From NCBI GenBank assembly GCA_039183635.1, contig JBCDBL010000062.1, positions 1-25,120 on the forward strand: a DNA stretch of 25,120 nucleotides. Reading direction: 5' to 3'. The notes below the pieces were generated by a model that was given only the letters and a program-made list of their open reading frames with translations, was not told the DNA's origin and searched no databases. Source of the stretch: JBCDBL01 sp039183635. GTDB taxonomy: Bacteria; Pseudomonadota; Alphaproteobacteria; Caulobacterales; Parvularculaceae. Below are positions 1-6,806 of this stretch, piece after piece. Position 1 is the stretch's first letter. Every line of letters begins with the position of its first letter. The position numbers and the translations under genes are program-made.

Positions 1-639
1 ACCCTCTGGCAAGAAGGGATCGCCTGGATGAAAGCGGCGGGGGCGGAGATTGTCGACGTTTCCCTGCCCATGACGAAATACGCCTTGCCGGTCTATTACA
101 TCGTGGCGCCGGCGGAGGCCTCCTCGAACCTCGCCCGTTATGACGGCGTGAAATACGGCCGCCGGGCGGAGGGGGAGCATGACATCACCGCCATGTATGA
201 AAACACCCGCGCCGAAGGCTTCGGCGATGAGGTGAAGCGCCGTATCCTGATCGGCACCTATGTTCTGTCCGCCGGTTATTATGACGCCTATTATTTGCGC
301 GCCCAGAAAGTGCGTAAGCGGATTTACGATGACTTCACCGCGGCGTTTAAGCAGTGCGATCTGTTGCTGACGCCCTCAACGCCGTCGGCCGCCTTCGGTC
401 TTGGCGAAAAATCCGACGACCCGGTGTCCATGTATTTGAACGACGTCTTCACCGTCACGGCGAACCTCGCCGGCTTGCCGGGCATCTCCGTGCCCGCCGG
501 TCTCGACACCAAAGGCTTGCCTTTGGGCCTGCAGCTCATCGGTCGGCCCTGGGATGAGGAAACCGTGCTGCAAGGCGCGGATGTGTTGGAGCAATCGGCA
601 GGCTTTACGGCGCGGCCGGGGGAGTGGTGGAAGGCTTGA
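1..639 (+). CDS. gatA: Asp/Glu-tRNA(Asn/Gln) amidotransferase subunit A, C-terminal part
   Basis: This is the last 212 codons of gatA; the reading frame is open from base 1 and the 5' part lies outside the window. GatA is the amidase subunit of GatCAB. It releases ammonia from glutamine so that mischarged Glu-tRNA(Gln) or Asp-tRNA(Asn) can be amidated in the cytosol. The recognisable stretches are AAGAEIVDVSLP near the start, APAEASSNLARYDGVKYG, the LLTPSTPSAAFGLG segment, and the AGLPGISVPAG/GLPLGLQLIG segment typical of the amidase-signature fold near the C terminus. The catalytic Ser-cisSer-Lys triad would lie upstream and cannot be checked. The gene is followed by a toxin-antitoxin pair and then gatB, so it is probably the leading part of a gat operon. 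Identification is by family resemblance and the gatB neighbour. Confidence 0.95.
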   Translation, partial: TLWQEGIAWMKAAGAEIVDVSLPMTKYALPVYYIVAPAEASSNLARYDGVKYGRRAEGEHDITAMYENTRAEGFGDEVKRRILIGTYVLSAGYYDAYYLRAQKVRKRIYDDFTAAFKQCDLLLTPSTPSAAFGLGEKSDDPVSMYLNDVFTVTANLAGLPGISVPAGLDTKGLPLGLQLIGRPWDEETVLQGADVLEQSAGFTARPGEWWKA

Positions 640-664
640 CCCATACAGTTTAAATGCATAAATG
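636..664 (+). promoter_or_regulatory. candidate promoter of the toxin-antitoxin pair
   Basis: A -35-like TTGACC (636-641) overlaps the gatA stop codon. An AT-rich -10-like stretch (CATAAA at 657-662 or TAAATG at 659-664) follows at a 15-17 bp spacing. The -10 region runs into the palindrome at 661-680, the arrangement expected for an autorepressed antitoxin promoter. The -10 match is weak, so this is an inference. Confidence 0.35.
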
Positions 665-680
665 ATTGCATGCAATCATT
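661..680. promoter_or_regulatory. 20-bp perfect palindrome, probable antitoxin operator
   Basis: The sequence AATGATTGCATGCAATCATT is an exact 20-bp palindrome. It lies between the gatA stop and the Shine-Dalgarno GAGG (683-686) of the antitoxin gene. FitA and VapB antitoxins with ribbon-helix-helix domains bind such inverted repeats as dimers of dimers, usually together with the toxin, and repress their own operon. The role here is inferred from position and symmetry. Confidence 0.7.
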
Positions 681-693
681 GTGAGGCGAGCCC

Positions 694-969
694 ATGGCCA
701 GCATTACGATCAGAGACATCACCGACGACGTGAAAGCCAAGCTTGTAGAGCGGGCCAAAGCGTCCGGGGAAAGCCTGGAAGGGTTTTTGCGGCGCATTTT
801 GTCGGTGGAGGCTGCGAAGGCGCAGCCCGCCCAAGACAGTGCGGCCCGCTTTGATGAATTGATGGAGATGGCGAAGAAAATCCCTCCTCCGGAACCCGGT
901 GAGAAAGATTTTCACGAATATATCGAGGACCTTCGCGCCCGAGACAAGCCCTTGTCGGATCGATCATGA
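694..969 (+). CDS. FitA/VapB-like ribbon-helix-helix antitoxin
   Basis: A 91-residue protein starting MASITIRDITDDVKAKL, which matches the N-terminal ribbon-helix-helix of FitA-type antitoxins. The strand (residues 2-7) should contact DNA, and two helices follow (about 9-22 and 26-38, GESLEGFLRRIL). The C-terminal half is acidic and proline-rich (PPPEPGEKDF) and is the likely toxin-wrapping tail. A good Shine-Dalgarno GAGG lies 7 nt upstream of the ATG, right after the 20-bp palindrome. The stop codon overlaps the toxin ATG (ATGA at 966-969), indicating translational coupling. By family knowledge the protein neutralises the PIN toxin and represses the operon. The pair interrupts the usual gatA-gatB adjacency. 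Confidence 0.85.
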   Translation: MASITIRDITDDVKAKLVERAKASGESLEGFLRRILSVEAAKAQPAQDSAARFDELMEMAKKIPPPEPGEKDFHEYIEDLRARDKPLSDRS

Positions 970-1388
970 TTCTGGTCGACACCAATGTCGTCTCTGAGCT
1001 GGCGCAGCCAAAACCTCACCCCTTGGTCGTCGATTGGTATCGGGCAAACCGATCCTATATCGGCTTGCCAACTATTGTTGTGACTGAACTCTATTACGGC
1101 GTTTTTCGAATGAACGCCGGTAAGCGGCAAACGCAACTACAGTCTTTTTATGATCAAATGCTCGACTTTCACCGCGACACGCTTATTCCGTTTGATATGT
1201 CGGCGGCATTCGCGTGCGCGGAAATAACTGTTGTCTGCGATAAGTCCGGTCGGCCTATCGATGCAATGGATGCGCAGATTGCAGCGATAGCGAAGGTGCA
1301 TAAATCGCAACTTGCAACACGGAATATGAGTGATTTCGAAGTCACAGGCATAAAACTTATAAATCCTTGGACAGATGAACATGGTTGA
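966..1388 (+). CDS. FitB/VapC-like PIN-domain ribonuclease toxin
   Basis: A 140-residue PIN-domain protein. It begins MILVDTNVVSEL and ends with ATRNMSDF...LINPW, the classic FitB/VapC frame. The expected acidic metal ligands are present: D5, E41 (in TELYYG), D102 (in IDAMDAQIAAIA) and D123 (in RNMSDF). Together they should coordinate Mg2+/Mn2+ for cleavage of tRNA or other RNA. Full length compares well with the family (about 130-145). The start overlaps the antitoxin stop by 4 nt. Its last codons overlap the start of gatB by 14 nt (8 nt if gatB starts at 1381). Base composition is lower in G+C than gatB, which fits insertion from outside. The RNA target cannot be deduced from sequence. Confidence 0.9.
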   Translation: MILVDTNVVSELAQPKPHPLVVDWYRANRSYIGLPTIVVTELYYGVFRMNAGKRQTQLQSFYDQMLDFHRDTLIPFDMSAAFACAEITVVCDKSGRPIDAMDAQIAAIAKVHKSQLATRNMSDFEVTGIKLINPWTDEHG

Positions 1389-2844
1389 AACGCAAAAACT
1401 CCTCAAAGGAAACACGGGCGATTGGGAGGTCGTGGTCGGCCTCGAGGTGCACGCACAAGTTTCTTCCAACGCCAAGCTCTTTTCCGGCGCTTCGGCGCAA
1501 TATGGCGCGGGGCCGAATGAAAATGTGAGCCTGGTGGACGCCGCCATGCCGGGCATGTTGCCGGTGATCAACAAGTTCTGTGTGGAGCAGGCGGTGCGCA
1601 CCGGCCTTGGCATCAATGCGCAAATTAATCTGTGGTCGCGGTTTGACCGCAAAAACTACTTCTACCCGGATTTGCCCCAAGGCTACCAAATCTCACAATA
1701 TAAAGACCCGGTTGTGGGGGAGGGGGAATTGGAAGTGGACCTGTCCGACGGCTCCACCATCACCATCGGCATTGAACGCATCCATTTGGAGCAGGACGCC
1801 GGCAAGTCGATCCATGATCTTTCCGCCACCGAAAGCCATGTGGACCTGAACCGGTCCGGCGTGGCCCTGATGGAGATTGTGTCGAAGCCGGACATGCGCT
1901 CCGCCGAAGAAGGCGCGGCCTATTTCGACAAGCTGCGCACGTTGGTGCGCTATCTTGGCACCTGCGACGGCAATATGGAGCAGGGCTCCATGCGGGCGGA
2001 CGTGAATGTCTCCGTACGCCGCCCGGGGGAAGGCCTCGGTACGCGGACGGAAACAAAAAATGTGAACTCCATCCGTTATGTGAAGCAGGTCATTGAGTAT
2101 GAAGCGCGCCGCCAGATTGAAGTTCTGGAAGGCGGCGGGGATATCGACCAGGAAACGCGGCTGTTCGATGTGAAGTCCGGAACAACACGGACCATGCGGT
2201 CGAAAGAAGACGCCCACGATTACCGCTATTTCCCGGACCCCGACTTGCTGCCCCTGGAGCTGGAGGAAGCTTGGGTTGAAGAGATCCGCGCCAGCCTGCC
2301 GGAATTGCCGGATGCGAAAAAAGCGCGCTTTATCGCCGATTATAGCCTCTCCCCCTATGACGCCAGTGTCTTGGTGGCGGACCGGGACAAGGCCGCGTTT
2401 TTCGAAACCGTGGCCGGCGGCCGCGACGGCAAGCTTGCCTCCAACTGGGTGACGACGGAGCTGTTCGGCGCCCTCAACAAGGCGGGTAAAGACATTGCGG
2501 ACAGCCCGGTGCAGGCCGACCATTTGGGGGCGCTCATCGACCTCATCAGTGACCAAACCATCTCCGGCCGTATCGCCAAGGATGTGTTCGAAATCATGTT
2601 CGAAACCGGCGAAGCGCCTGGAAAAATCGTCGAGGAGCGGGGCCTGAAGCAGGTGACCGACACCGGCGCCATTGAGGCTATTGTCGATGAAATCATCGCC
2701 GCCAATCCGAAGCAGGTGGAACAGGTCAAAGACAAGCCCAAAACCATGGGCTGGTTCGTCGGTCAGGTGATGAAGGCGTCAGGCGGCAAAGCCAATCCCC
2801 AGGCGGTGAATGAGATTTTGAAGGCGAAATTGGGTGTGGAGTAA
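1375..2844 (+). CDS. gatB: Asp/Glu-tRNA(Asn/Gln) amidotransferase subunit B
   Basis: A 489-residue full-length GatB. This subunit of GatCAB binds the mischarged tRNA and carries the kinase-like active site that phosphorylates the Glu/Asp side chain before amidation. Recognisable segments are VVGLEVHAQ (about residues 21-29), the RFDRKNYFYPDLPQGYQISQ signature, DVNVSVRRPGE, TKNVNSIRYV and HDYRYFPDPDLLPL. The C-terminal YqeY-like tRNA-binding tail contains GWFVGQVMKASGGKANP and ends EILKAKLG. The ATG at 1375 and the one at 1381 are both inside the 3' end of the toxin gene, so translation of gatB is likely coupled to toxin translation. The N-terminal dozen residues before NTGDWEVVVG may be a by-product of the insertion. 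No clear terminator follows. Confidence 0.97.
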   Translation: MNMVETQKLLKGNTGDWEVVVGLEVHAQVSSNAKLFSGASAQYGAGPNENVSLVDAAMPGMLPVINKFCVEQAVRTGLGINAQINLWSRFDRKNYFYPDLPQGYQISQYKDPVVGEGELEVDLSDGSTITIGIERIHLEQDAGKSIHDLSATESHVDLNRSGVALMEIVSKPDMRSAEEGAAYFDKLRTLVRYLGTCDGNMEQGSMRADVNVSVRRPGEGLGTRTETKNVNSIRYVKQVIEYEARRQIEVLEGGGDIDQETRLFDVKSGTTRTMRSKEDAHDYRYFPDPDLLPLELEEAWVEEIRASLPELPDAKKARFIADYSLSPYDASVLVADRDKAAFFETVAGGRDGKLASNWVTTELFGALNKAGKDIADSPVQADHLGALIDLISDQTISGRIAKDVFEIMFETGEAPGKIVEERGLKQVTDTGAIEAIVDEIIAANPKQVEQVKDKPKTMGWFVGQVMKASGGKANPQAVNEILKAKLGVE

Positions 2845-2973
2845 AGTAGTCGTGAGGGGGCTTCAAAGCTTTACTGGCATGTTTGATTTCCTAATAAGTT
2901 CTTTATGGCTTCGTAGATCAGCTAGTCATTTGGAATGATTTAAGAGCCTGAAGGACGGTGAAAGTCATTCGTG

Positions 2974-2997
2974 TATTTCTAATGATGTTTAGAAATA
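2974..2997. repeat. 9-bp inverted repeat at a translation start
   Basis: TATTTCTAA (2974-2982) and TTAGAAATA (2989-2997) form a perfect inverted repeat with a 6-nt loop. It ends 4 nt before the GTG at 3002. No Shine-Dalgarno sequence is visible between it and the start. It could be a protein-binding operator or an mRNA hairpin limiting initiation of the 167-residue orphan gene. The function is inferred from position only. Confidence 0.5.
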
Positions 2998-3001
2998 GTG
3001 C

Positions 3002-3505
3002 GTGACGAAGACTATGATTTATCTCACAAGAAAACGCGTCGGATTATTCTCTCAAGACAGCACTAGTCGAAGAGCTTACGAGCTGTACAATGATTATTGG
3101 TTGTCAATAAAACCAAAAGCGCCTTTTAGGATTGTTGAGATTGTAGAAGGCTACGATTTTCATGATGGGAAGATAATTAGCCTGAGCCTGGCTTCGAAGG
3201 AGGGAATTCATGTTCGCTATTTACTAGGAGATTTGCAAGTCGGCTATAATATTTTACAAGTTGATTATATTGGTGCGGATTACACCGATTTAAATACACC
3301 CCGTATTTTACGTATACTACGTGATAGGCGTACGGAAATATTTTGCAGTGAAATGGTGCTGGAGGATGATGGTAAGTGGACACATAATCATCTTTTATAT
3401 CCTTCAGGCTCGCTATCGATAACCTTTTCTGATTTGCAGTTCAAAATTAATGCCGTATCAGCAGAGGCAAGAGATTATTTGGAGGACCCAATTCGATTTT
3501 CGTAA
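3002..3505 (+). CDS. hypothetical protein, AT-rich orphan gene
   Basis: A 167-residue protein that I do not recognise. It starts with GTG at 3002; an in-frame ATG at 3014 is an alternative. It has no signal peptide or membrane segment. The sequence alternates short basic and aromatic stretches with beta-like segments (FRIVEIVEGYDFHDGKIISL, HVRYLLGDLQVGYNILQV) and has a single cysteine (in TEIFCSEM). This suggests a compact mostly beta cytosolic fold. Its codons are much richer in A/T than those of gatB and ttcA on either side, which suggests recent acquisition. It lies between gatB (157 bp upstream) and ttcA (14 bp downstream) on the same strand. A 9-bp inverted repeat sits directly upstream of the start. 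No function is proposed. Confidence 0.7.
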   Translation: MTKTMIYLTRKRVGLFSQDSTSRRAYELYNDYWLSIKPKAPFRIVEIVEGYDFHDGKIISLSLASKEGIHVRYLLGDLQVGYNILQVDYIGADYTDLNTPRILRILRDRRTEIFCSEMVLEDDGKWTHNHLLYPSGSLSITFSDLQFKINAVSAEARDYLEDPIRFS

Positions 3506-3519
3506 GTTGAGGAAGTTTA

Positions 3520-4389
3520 GTGACTACTGAACCTAAAATGGAGGAAAACTGGAACCGCGCGCCCCTGTTTAAAAATGCGCCGGACAGCCTCACCTTCAAG
3601 AAATTGCGTAAACGGATCGTTCGTCAAGCCCAGGAGGCGATCCAGACCTATGGCATGGCGCCTGAAGACGCCCACAAAAACCCGCCGCGCTGGCTTGTGT
3701 GTCTGTCCGGCGGCAAGGACAGCTACACGCTGTTGGCGGCGCTGCTCGATTTAAAATGGCAAGGCGCATTGCCGGTGGACATCCTCGCCTGCAATCTCGA
3801 CCAAGGCCAGCCGGGGTTTCCAAAGCATGTGCTTCCGGAGTATTTGGAAAGCCTTGGCGTCGCCCATCGCATTGAATATCAAGACACCTATTCCATCGTC
3901 ACCGATAAAGTGCCGGAAAACAAAACCTATTGCGCGCTTTGCTCCCGCCTGCGCCGCGGTATTCTTTATCGTATCGCCCGCGAAGAAGGGTGCTCGGCGG
4001 TCGTCCTCGGCCATCACCGCGACGATATACTGGAAACGTTTTTCATGAACCTGTTCCATGGCGGTCGCCTCGCCGCCATGCCGCCGAAATTATTGAACGA
4101 GGAAAAGGATCTCCTGGTTCTGCGCCCTTTATCCTTTTGTGCTGAGGCGGATATTGGGAAATTCGCTGGCCTTATGCAGTTTCCGATTATTCCGTGTAAC
4201 TTGTGCGGAACCCAGGAAGGGTTGCAGCGTATGGCGGTGAAAGCCCTCCTGGACGGATGGGAAGAAAAGGCGCCGGGACGCCGTCAGGTGATGTTTCGCG
4301 CTCTTATGCATGCGCGTCCTTCGCATTTGGCCGACCCAGAGCTGTTTAATTTCACCGCTCTCAGCCCCGTCATTGAGGGTGTGGATTAG
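3520..4389 (+). CDS. ttcA: tRNA 2-thiocytidine biosynthesis protein TtcA-like
   Basis: A 289-residue member of the TtcA family of ATP-dependent PP-loop enzymes that thiolate cytidine 32 of certain tRNAs. The PP-loop SGGKDS is at residues 63-68 (CLSGGKDSYTLL). Two cysteine pairs, C138/C141 (YCALCSRLRRG) and C226/C229 (PCNLCGTQ), match the cysteines that hold the Fe-S cluster in TtcA. The GHHRDDILETFFMNLFHGG segment is also diagnostic. The start is GTG at 3520, chosen because GAGG at 3509-3512 lies 7 nt upstream and the N-terminal residues fit the family. The neighbouring orphan gene ends only 14 nt upstream, so the two may be cotranscribed. The 3' flank is AT-rich without an obvious terminator. 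Confidence 0.93.
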   Translation: MTTEPKMEENWNRAPLFKNAPDSLTFKKLRKRIVRQAQEAIQTYGMAPEDAHKNPPRWLVCLSGGKDSYTLLAALLDLKWQGALPVDILACNLDQGQPGFPKHVLPEYLESLGVAHRIEYQDTYSIVTDKVPENKTYCALCSRLRRGILYRIAREEGCSAVVLGHHRDDILETFFMNLFHGGRLAAMPPKLLNEEKDLLVLRPLSFCAEADIGKFAGLMQFPIIPCNLCGTQEGLQRMAVKALLDGWEEKAPGRRQVMFRALMHARPSHLADPELFNFTALSPVIEGVD

Positions 4390-4589
4390 AAAAATAAATC
4401 TGTATACGATAATTAATTTACGTTTTCCTTTTCTTTGTTAACAAAACCTTTCTTATTCGTAAACGAACTATAAACAGGCGCTTAACGTAATATTCATCGC
4501 CATCTTTTCATTCTGGGTAAGGTTAATCCCGTGGGGGCTGAGGGGCTTTTCTGCGGGTTCAGGATGAATGGATTGAAGAGGGCGACATT

Positions 4590-4877
4590 ATGTCAGTTAC
4601 GCCGTTCAGCGTATCGAACGAAGCGACGCTTCCGCCGATCAGCAGCGCCGCAGATCTTTATCGTATGGGGCTCGCCGCCTCCACAGGTTCAGGCGGTCAA
4701 GCGCTTGATTATGTAACGGCCCACAAATGGTTCAATTTAGCGGCCATGAAGGGCAACAAGGAAGCATTAGCTTATCGGGCCGAGCTTGCTCGGGAGATGA
4801 CGTCGGCCGACATCGCCGAGGCGCAGCGCCAGGCGCGTCAGTGGCTGCTGGAAAACGAAGGCGGCGCCCACAACTAG
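4590..4877 (+). CDS. small Sel1-like repeat protein
   Basis: A 95-residue protein with one Sel1/TPR-like motif pair. AADLYRMGLAASTG (about 20-33) forms the first helix, and DYVTAHKWFNLAAMKGNKEA (about 40-59) the second motif. It ends in a conserved tail, YRAELAREMTSADIAEAQ and RQWL. Small proteins of this form are common in alphaproteobacteria and remain uncharacterised; Sel1 repeats usually mediate protein contacts. There is no signal peptide, so it is probably cytosolic. It stands alone between ttcA and a divergently read relic, with an AT-rich 200-bp 5' region (4390-4589) that may hold its promoter, and a hairpin with a T tract downstream. The ATG at 4590 is preferred because the next in-frame Met would delete the first helix. 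Confidence 0.85.
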   Translation: MSVTPFSVSNEATLPPISSAADLYRMGLAASTGSGGQALDYVTAHKWFNLAAMKGNKEALAYRAELAREMTSADIAEAQRQARQWLLENEGGAHN

Positions 4878-4911
4878 GCGGCCACGCTGCCTCCTGGTCT
4901 GTTTTCGGCCG

Positions 4912-4940
4912 ACCTGCCGCACGGTAAGGTTTGTTTTTTT
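4912..4940 (+). terminator. candidate intrinsic terminator of the Sel1-like gene
   Basis: ACCT-G-CCG and CGG-TA-AGGT (4912-4930) can pair into a short, slightly bulged hairpin. It is followed by TTGTTTTTTT (4931-4940). It lies 35 nt after the stop codon of the Sel1-like gene. Confidence 0.55.
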
Positions 4941-5037
4941 CAAATCTTTCAGCGTCTCAAATTGAATTTTGAGCCAGTCGTAAAGACAGCTTCAGCAATG
5001 CATCGCTCGTTAAGCAGGCCGACGGGCTTTGACGCCT

Positions 5038-5142
5038 TTAAAGCATTTCCAGCTTAGGCGGTCGTTGGTTGAGCATCCGCAAATGCGCAACAACAGACCT
5101 TAAAGCATCGCTCTGATTCCAAAGAATGCGACGAGGCTTTGG
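5038..5142. repeat. intergenic palindromic repeat, copy A
   Basis: This stretch begins TTAAAGCATTTCCAG and contains GCAAATGCG, ACCTTAAAGC and CTCTGATTCC in the same order and spacing as the copy at 24875-24980 (TTAAAGCATTTCCAG, GGAAATGCG, ACTTAAAGC, CCTGATTCC). The AGCATTTCC...GGAAATGC core is a degenerate inverted repeat. It resembles a class of short intergenic repeats common in alphaproteobacteria (from memory). It overlaps the last 33 codons of the decayed DUF1643 reading frame and supplies its stop codon. Just beyond it (minus strand, 5040 down to 4957) a stop-free frame reads NALKASKPVGLLNERCIAEA, whose origin I cannot explain. Confidence 0.7.
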
Positions 5143-5376
5143 AAGTTCAGCTGGCTTTGCGGCCCGATAATCATATAGATTGAAGGTATAGGCGCCGCCG
5201 CACTTGAAGGGTTTGGCGAAGTCGATGACCCTGACGCGACGTCGGATTTCGACCTCAGATGCCGCTGTCGACGGGTTCAACAGACTAAAAGCACAAATGG
5301 GTAGGGTTTTGTCACATTTCCGCCAAAGCCGATAACGGTGAGCGCTGCAATCCGAAATGATAGCCCTCTTAGTCAT
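5038..5376 (-). pseudogene. decayed DUF1643 gene, C terminus replaced by a repeat
   Basis: The first 78 or so residues of this 112-codon frame resemble the N-terminal half of DUF1643 proteins: SDCSAHRYRLWRK, then SLLNPSTAASEV, then NLYDYRAAKPAEL. Family members are about 150-170 residues and continue past this point. Here the frame enters the intergenic repeat at 5142 and stops. The stretch after NPSTA also lacks the usual DPTIRRC form (EVEIRRRVRV), suggesting an internal deletion. DUF1643 has no firmly established function. The gene faces the Sel1-like gene and has its ATG at 5374-5376. I read it as a truncated relic; a functional short protein cannot be excluded. Confidence 0.65.
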
Positions 5377-5562
5377 GACGTCGTCGCCGTTAGGTGCAGG
5401 AGGCCGGGCGAATTAGAATTTTTCAAAACCATGCTTCCCGAAAAAATCCCGAATTTAATCGTAAGTTTCAGCGATATTCCGCATTTTTTTGGGCGATATG
5501 TTTTTTGGATTAAACCCGTTTTCAGCTTGTAACCTGCAGAAAAGTTAGGCATTTTCGTCAAC

Positions 5563-5654
5563 GGACAGGTGGCCGAGTGGTCGAAGGCGCTCCCCTGCTA
5601 AGGGAGTAGGCGGTTTGTCCCGTCTCGAGGGTTCGAATCCCTTCCTGTCCGCCA
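5563..5654 (+). tRNA. tRNA-Ser (anticodon GCT)
   Basis: A complete class II tRNA. The acceptor stem GGACAGG (5563-5569) pairs with CCTGTCC (5644-5650), followed by discriminator G and an encoded CCA (5652-5654). The D arm is in GGCCGAGTGGTCGAAGGC. The anticodon stem CTCCC/GGGAG encloses loop CTGCTAA with anticodon GCT at 5597-5599, reading AGC/AGU serine codons. A long variable arm and the T arm GAGGG-TTCGAAT-CCCTT complete the cloverleaf. Its 3' end faces a gene-poor region with an IS3 relic, a typical island entry point. Confidence 0.97.
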
Positions 5655-5969
5655 GCCGACCTCATCAACAATGATAGTTTCGCAGCCCTCCGGAAGGTCT
5701 TTTGGATTTTAGAGGTTTGTGGTCGGTGCGCGGCTCGTTTGGCGTGTCTCGTCGCGCCTAAAATCGCATCTTATGAAGCCCGCAGACCGGATACGGTCTC
5801 TGGCCGGTCGATTTGCGCTTCCGCTGGCGCGTGAGAGACGTTCTGGCGTGCGTTTTAAACCCGAACGTGGGATTGCGAACGCCAGCCTGGGACTGTTGGG
5901 GTTCTTTGATATGGGGCCGGCTGAAGCCGGGCGGTCGGCGCCCGTGTTAGGATCGTTTCAACGATCTTG
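5655..5969. other. gene-poor stretch after tRNA-Ser
   Basis: No supported gene is seen. A plus-strand frame exists (5719-6048) but resembles nothing and runs into the IS3 relic. A short dyad GATCGTT-TC-AACGATC lies at 5951-5966. The stretch may be leftover mobile DNA. Confidence 0.5.
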
Positions 5970-5976
5970 GGGGAAC

Positions 5977-6331
5977 AGAGATAGGCAAGCTGCAGGATCT
6001 TCCAGACATAGCATTCCGATAGGCCTTTTCACATCATGCTGGACGTGAGGGGTGGGATGTCGACCGGAACCGCGCCAAGCGGGTCTATCGGGAAGAAGGA
6101 TTGATTTTGAAAACGAGGCGTGCGCGTCGGCGCAAGATGGCGACGCATCGCGCGGCGCCAACCGCGCGTTCAACTAAAGCCTGGCGTCTCGACTTCGTGC
6201 ATGATCAACTGAGTACTGACCAGAAAGTCAAAGTACTTACAATCGTTCATATCTACACGCGCTAATACCTTGCGATCAAAATTGGACATCGCGTGCGCAG
6301 TGAGAATGTTGTGAAAGTCTTCAAAGCTTAG
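5977..6331 (+). pseudogene. IS3-family transposase relic, N-terminal and first catalytic part
   Basis: In the frame starting at 6047 the translation reads EGWDVDRNRAKRVYREEGL, then RRARRRK, then WRLDFVHDQLSTDQKVKVLT. This matches the HTH-to-catalytic-core junction of IS3-family (IS407-like) OrfB transposases, where the Asp of LDF (codon 6191-6193) is the first DDE residue. The upstream similarity (about 5977-6046) lies in another frame, so there is a frameshift. Inside the core a TAA at 6263-6265 interrupts what should read TR-x-LAI, and a further TAG lies at 6329-6331. The second Asp and the Glu of the triad are not found. It is non-functional. Confidence 0.8.
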
Positions 6332-6490
6332 TTGGTGCAGGGGCGCGCCTAAAGCGCTATTCGCTGGCAATAGCGCCGAGCTCACCAGCTGCATATTTAA
6401 TCTGTAGACATATCATAATAAGATCCGTATAGACCTATCGAGTCCTTTAACGGGTCGTTGCGGGACGGGTGTTTGAACGCCCATTGATTG

Positions 6491-6646
6491 GAAATTCTGG
6501 CTGAAGCCAAGCGAAAAACCGAAGCTTGGCGGGAAATCGAAGCCTGGCGGCGGGACTGCAATAAGAACCGCCTTCACATGACCCTTGGAAACGTCCCGCC
6601 GTCAGAATTTGCTTTGCAAGCAAGGGGTTCTTGTGCGAAAGTATAA
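6491..6646 (+). pseudogene. IS3-family transposase relic, C-terminal part
   Basis: The frame reads EILAEAKRKTEAWREIEAWR, then RRDCNKNRLHMTLGNVPPSE, then FALQARGS and a TAA at 6644-6646. This is the C-terminal tail of IS3-family transposases (EAWRRDYNE-RPHSALGNxPPxEFA), with a short duplication of the EAWR-E unit. About 160 bp separate it from the first fragment, too few to hold the missing part of the core, so a central deletion has occurred. No terminal inverted repeats could be identified. Confidence 0.8.
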
Positions 6647-6806
6647 AAATCAGCAGTCGGAAACTGACCCTGAAACCGGTCCACCTTTTCCATGCGTTTC
6701 ACCGAAACCAGACGCCAGCTCTGAAACGGGACCACTTGGATAGACCTGGTCATATTTCTTGCATAAACTGTGCTAATAGTTTCTTAGTTCGAAGAGGTAT
6801 TATTTC

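Noticed and set aside
1693..2556. Long open frame on the minus strand inside gatB (287 codons)
   Set aside because: Lies fully antisense to a highly conserved gene, has no family resemblance and arises from the codon bias of gatB.
5719..6048. Plus-strand frame of 109 codons after tRNA-Ser
   Set aside because: No similarity to anything known to me, low-complexity basic composition, and its end is frame-shifted IS3 sequence.
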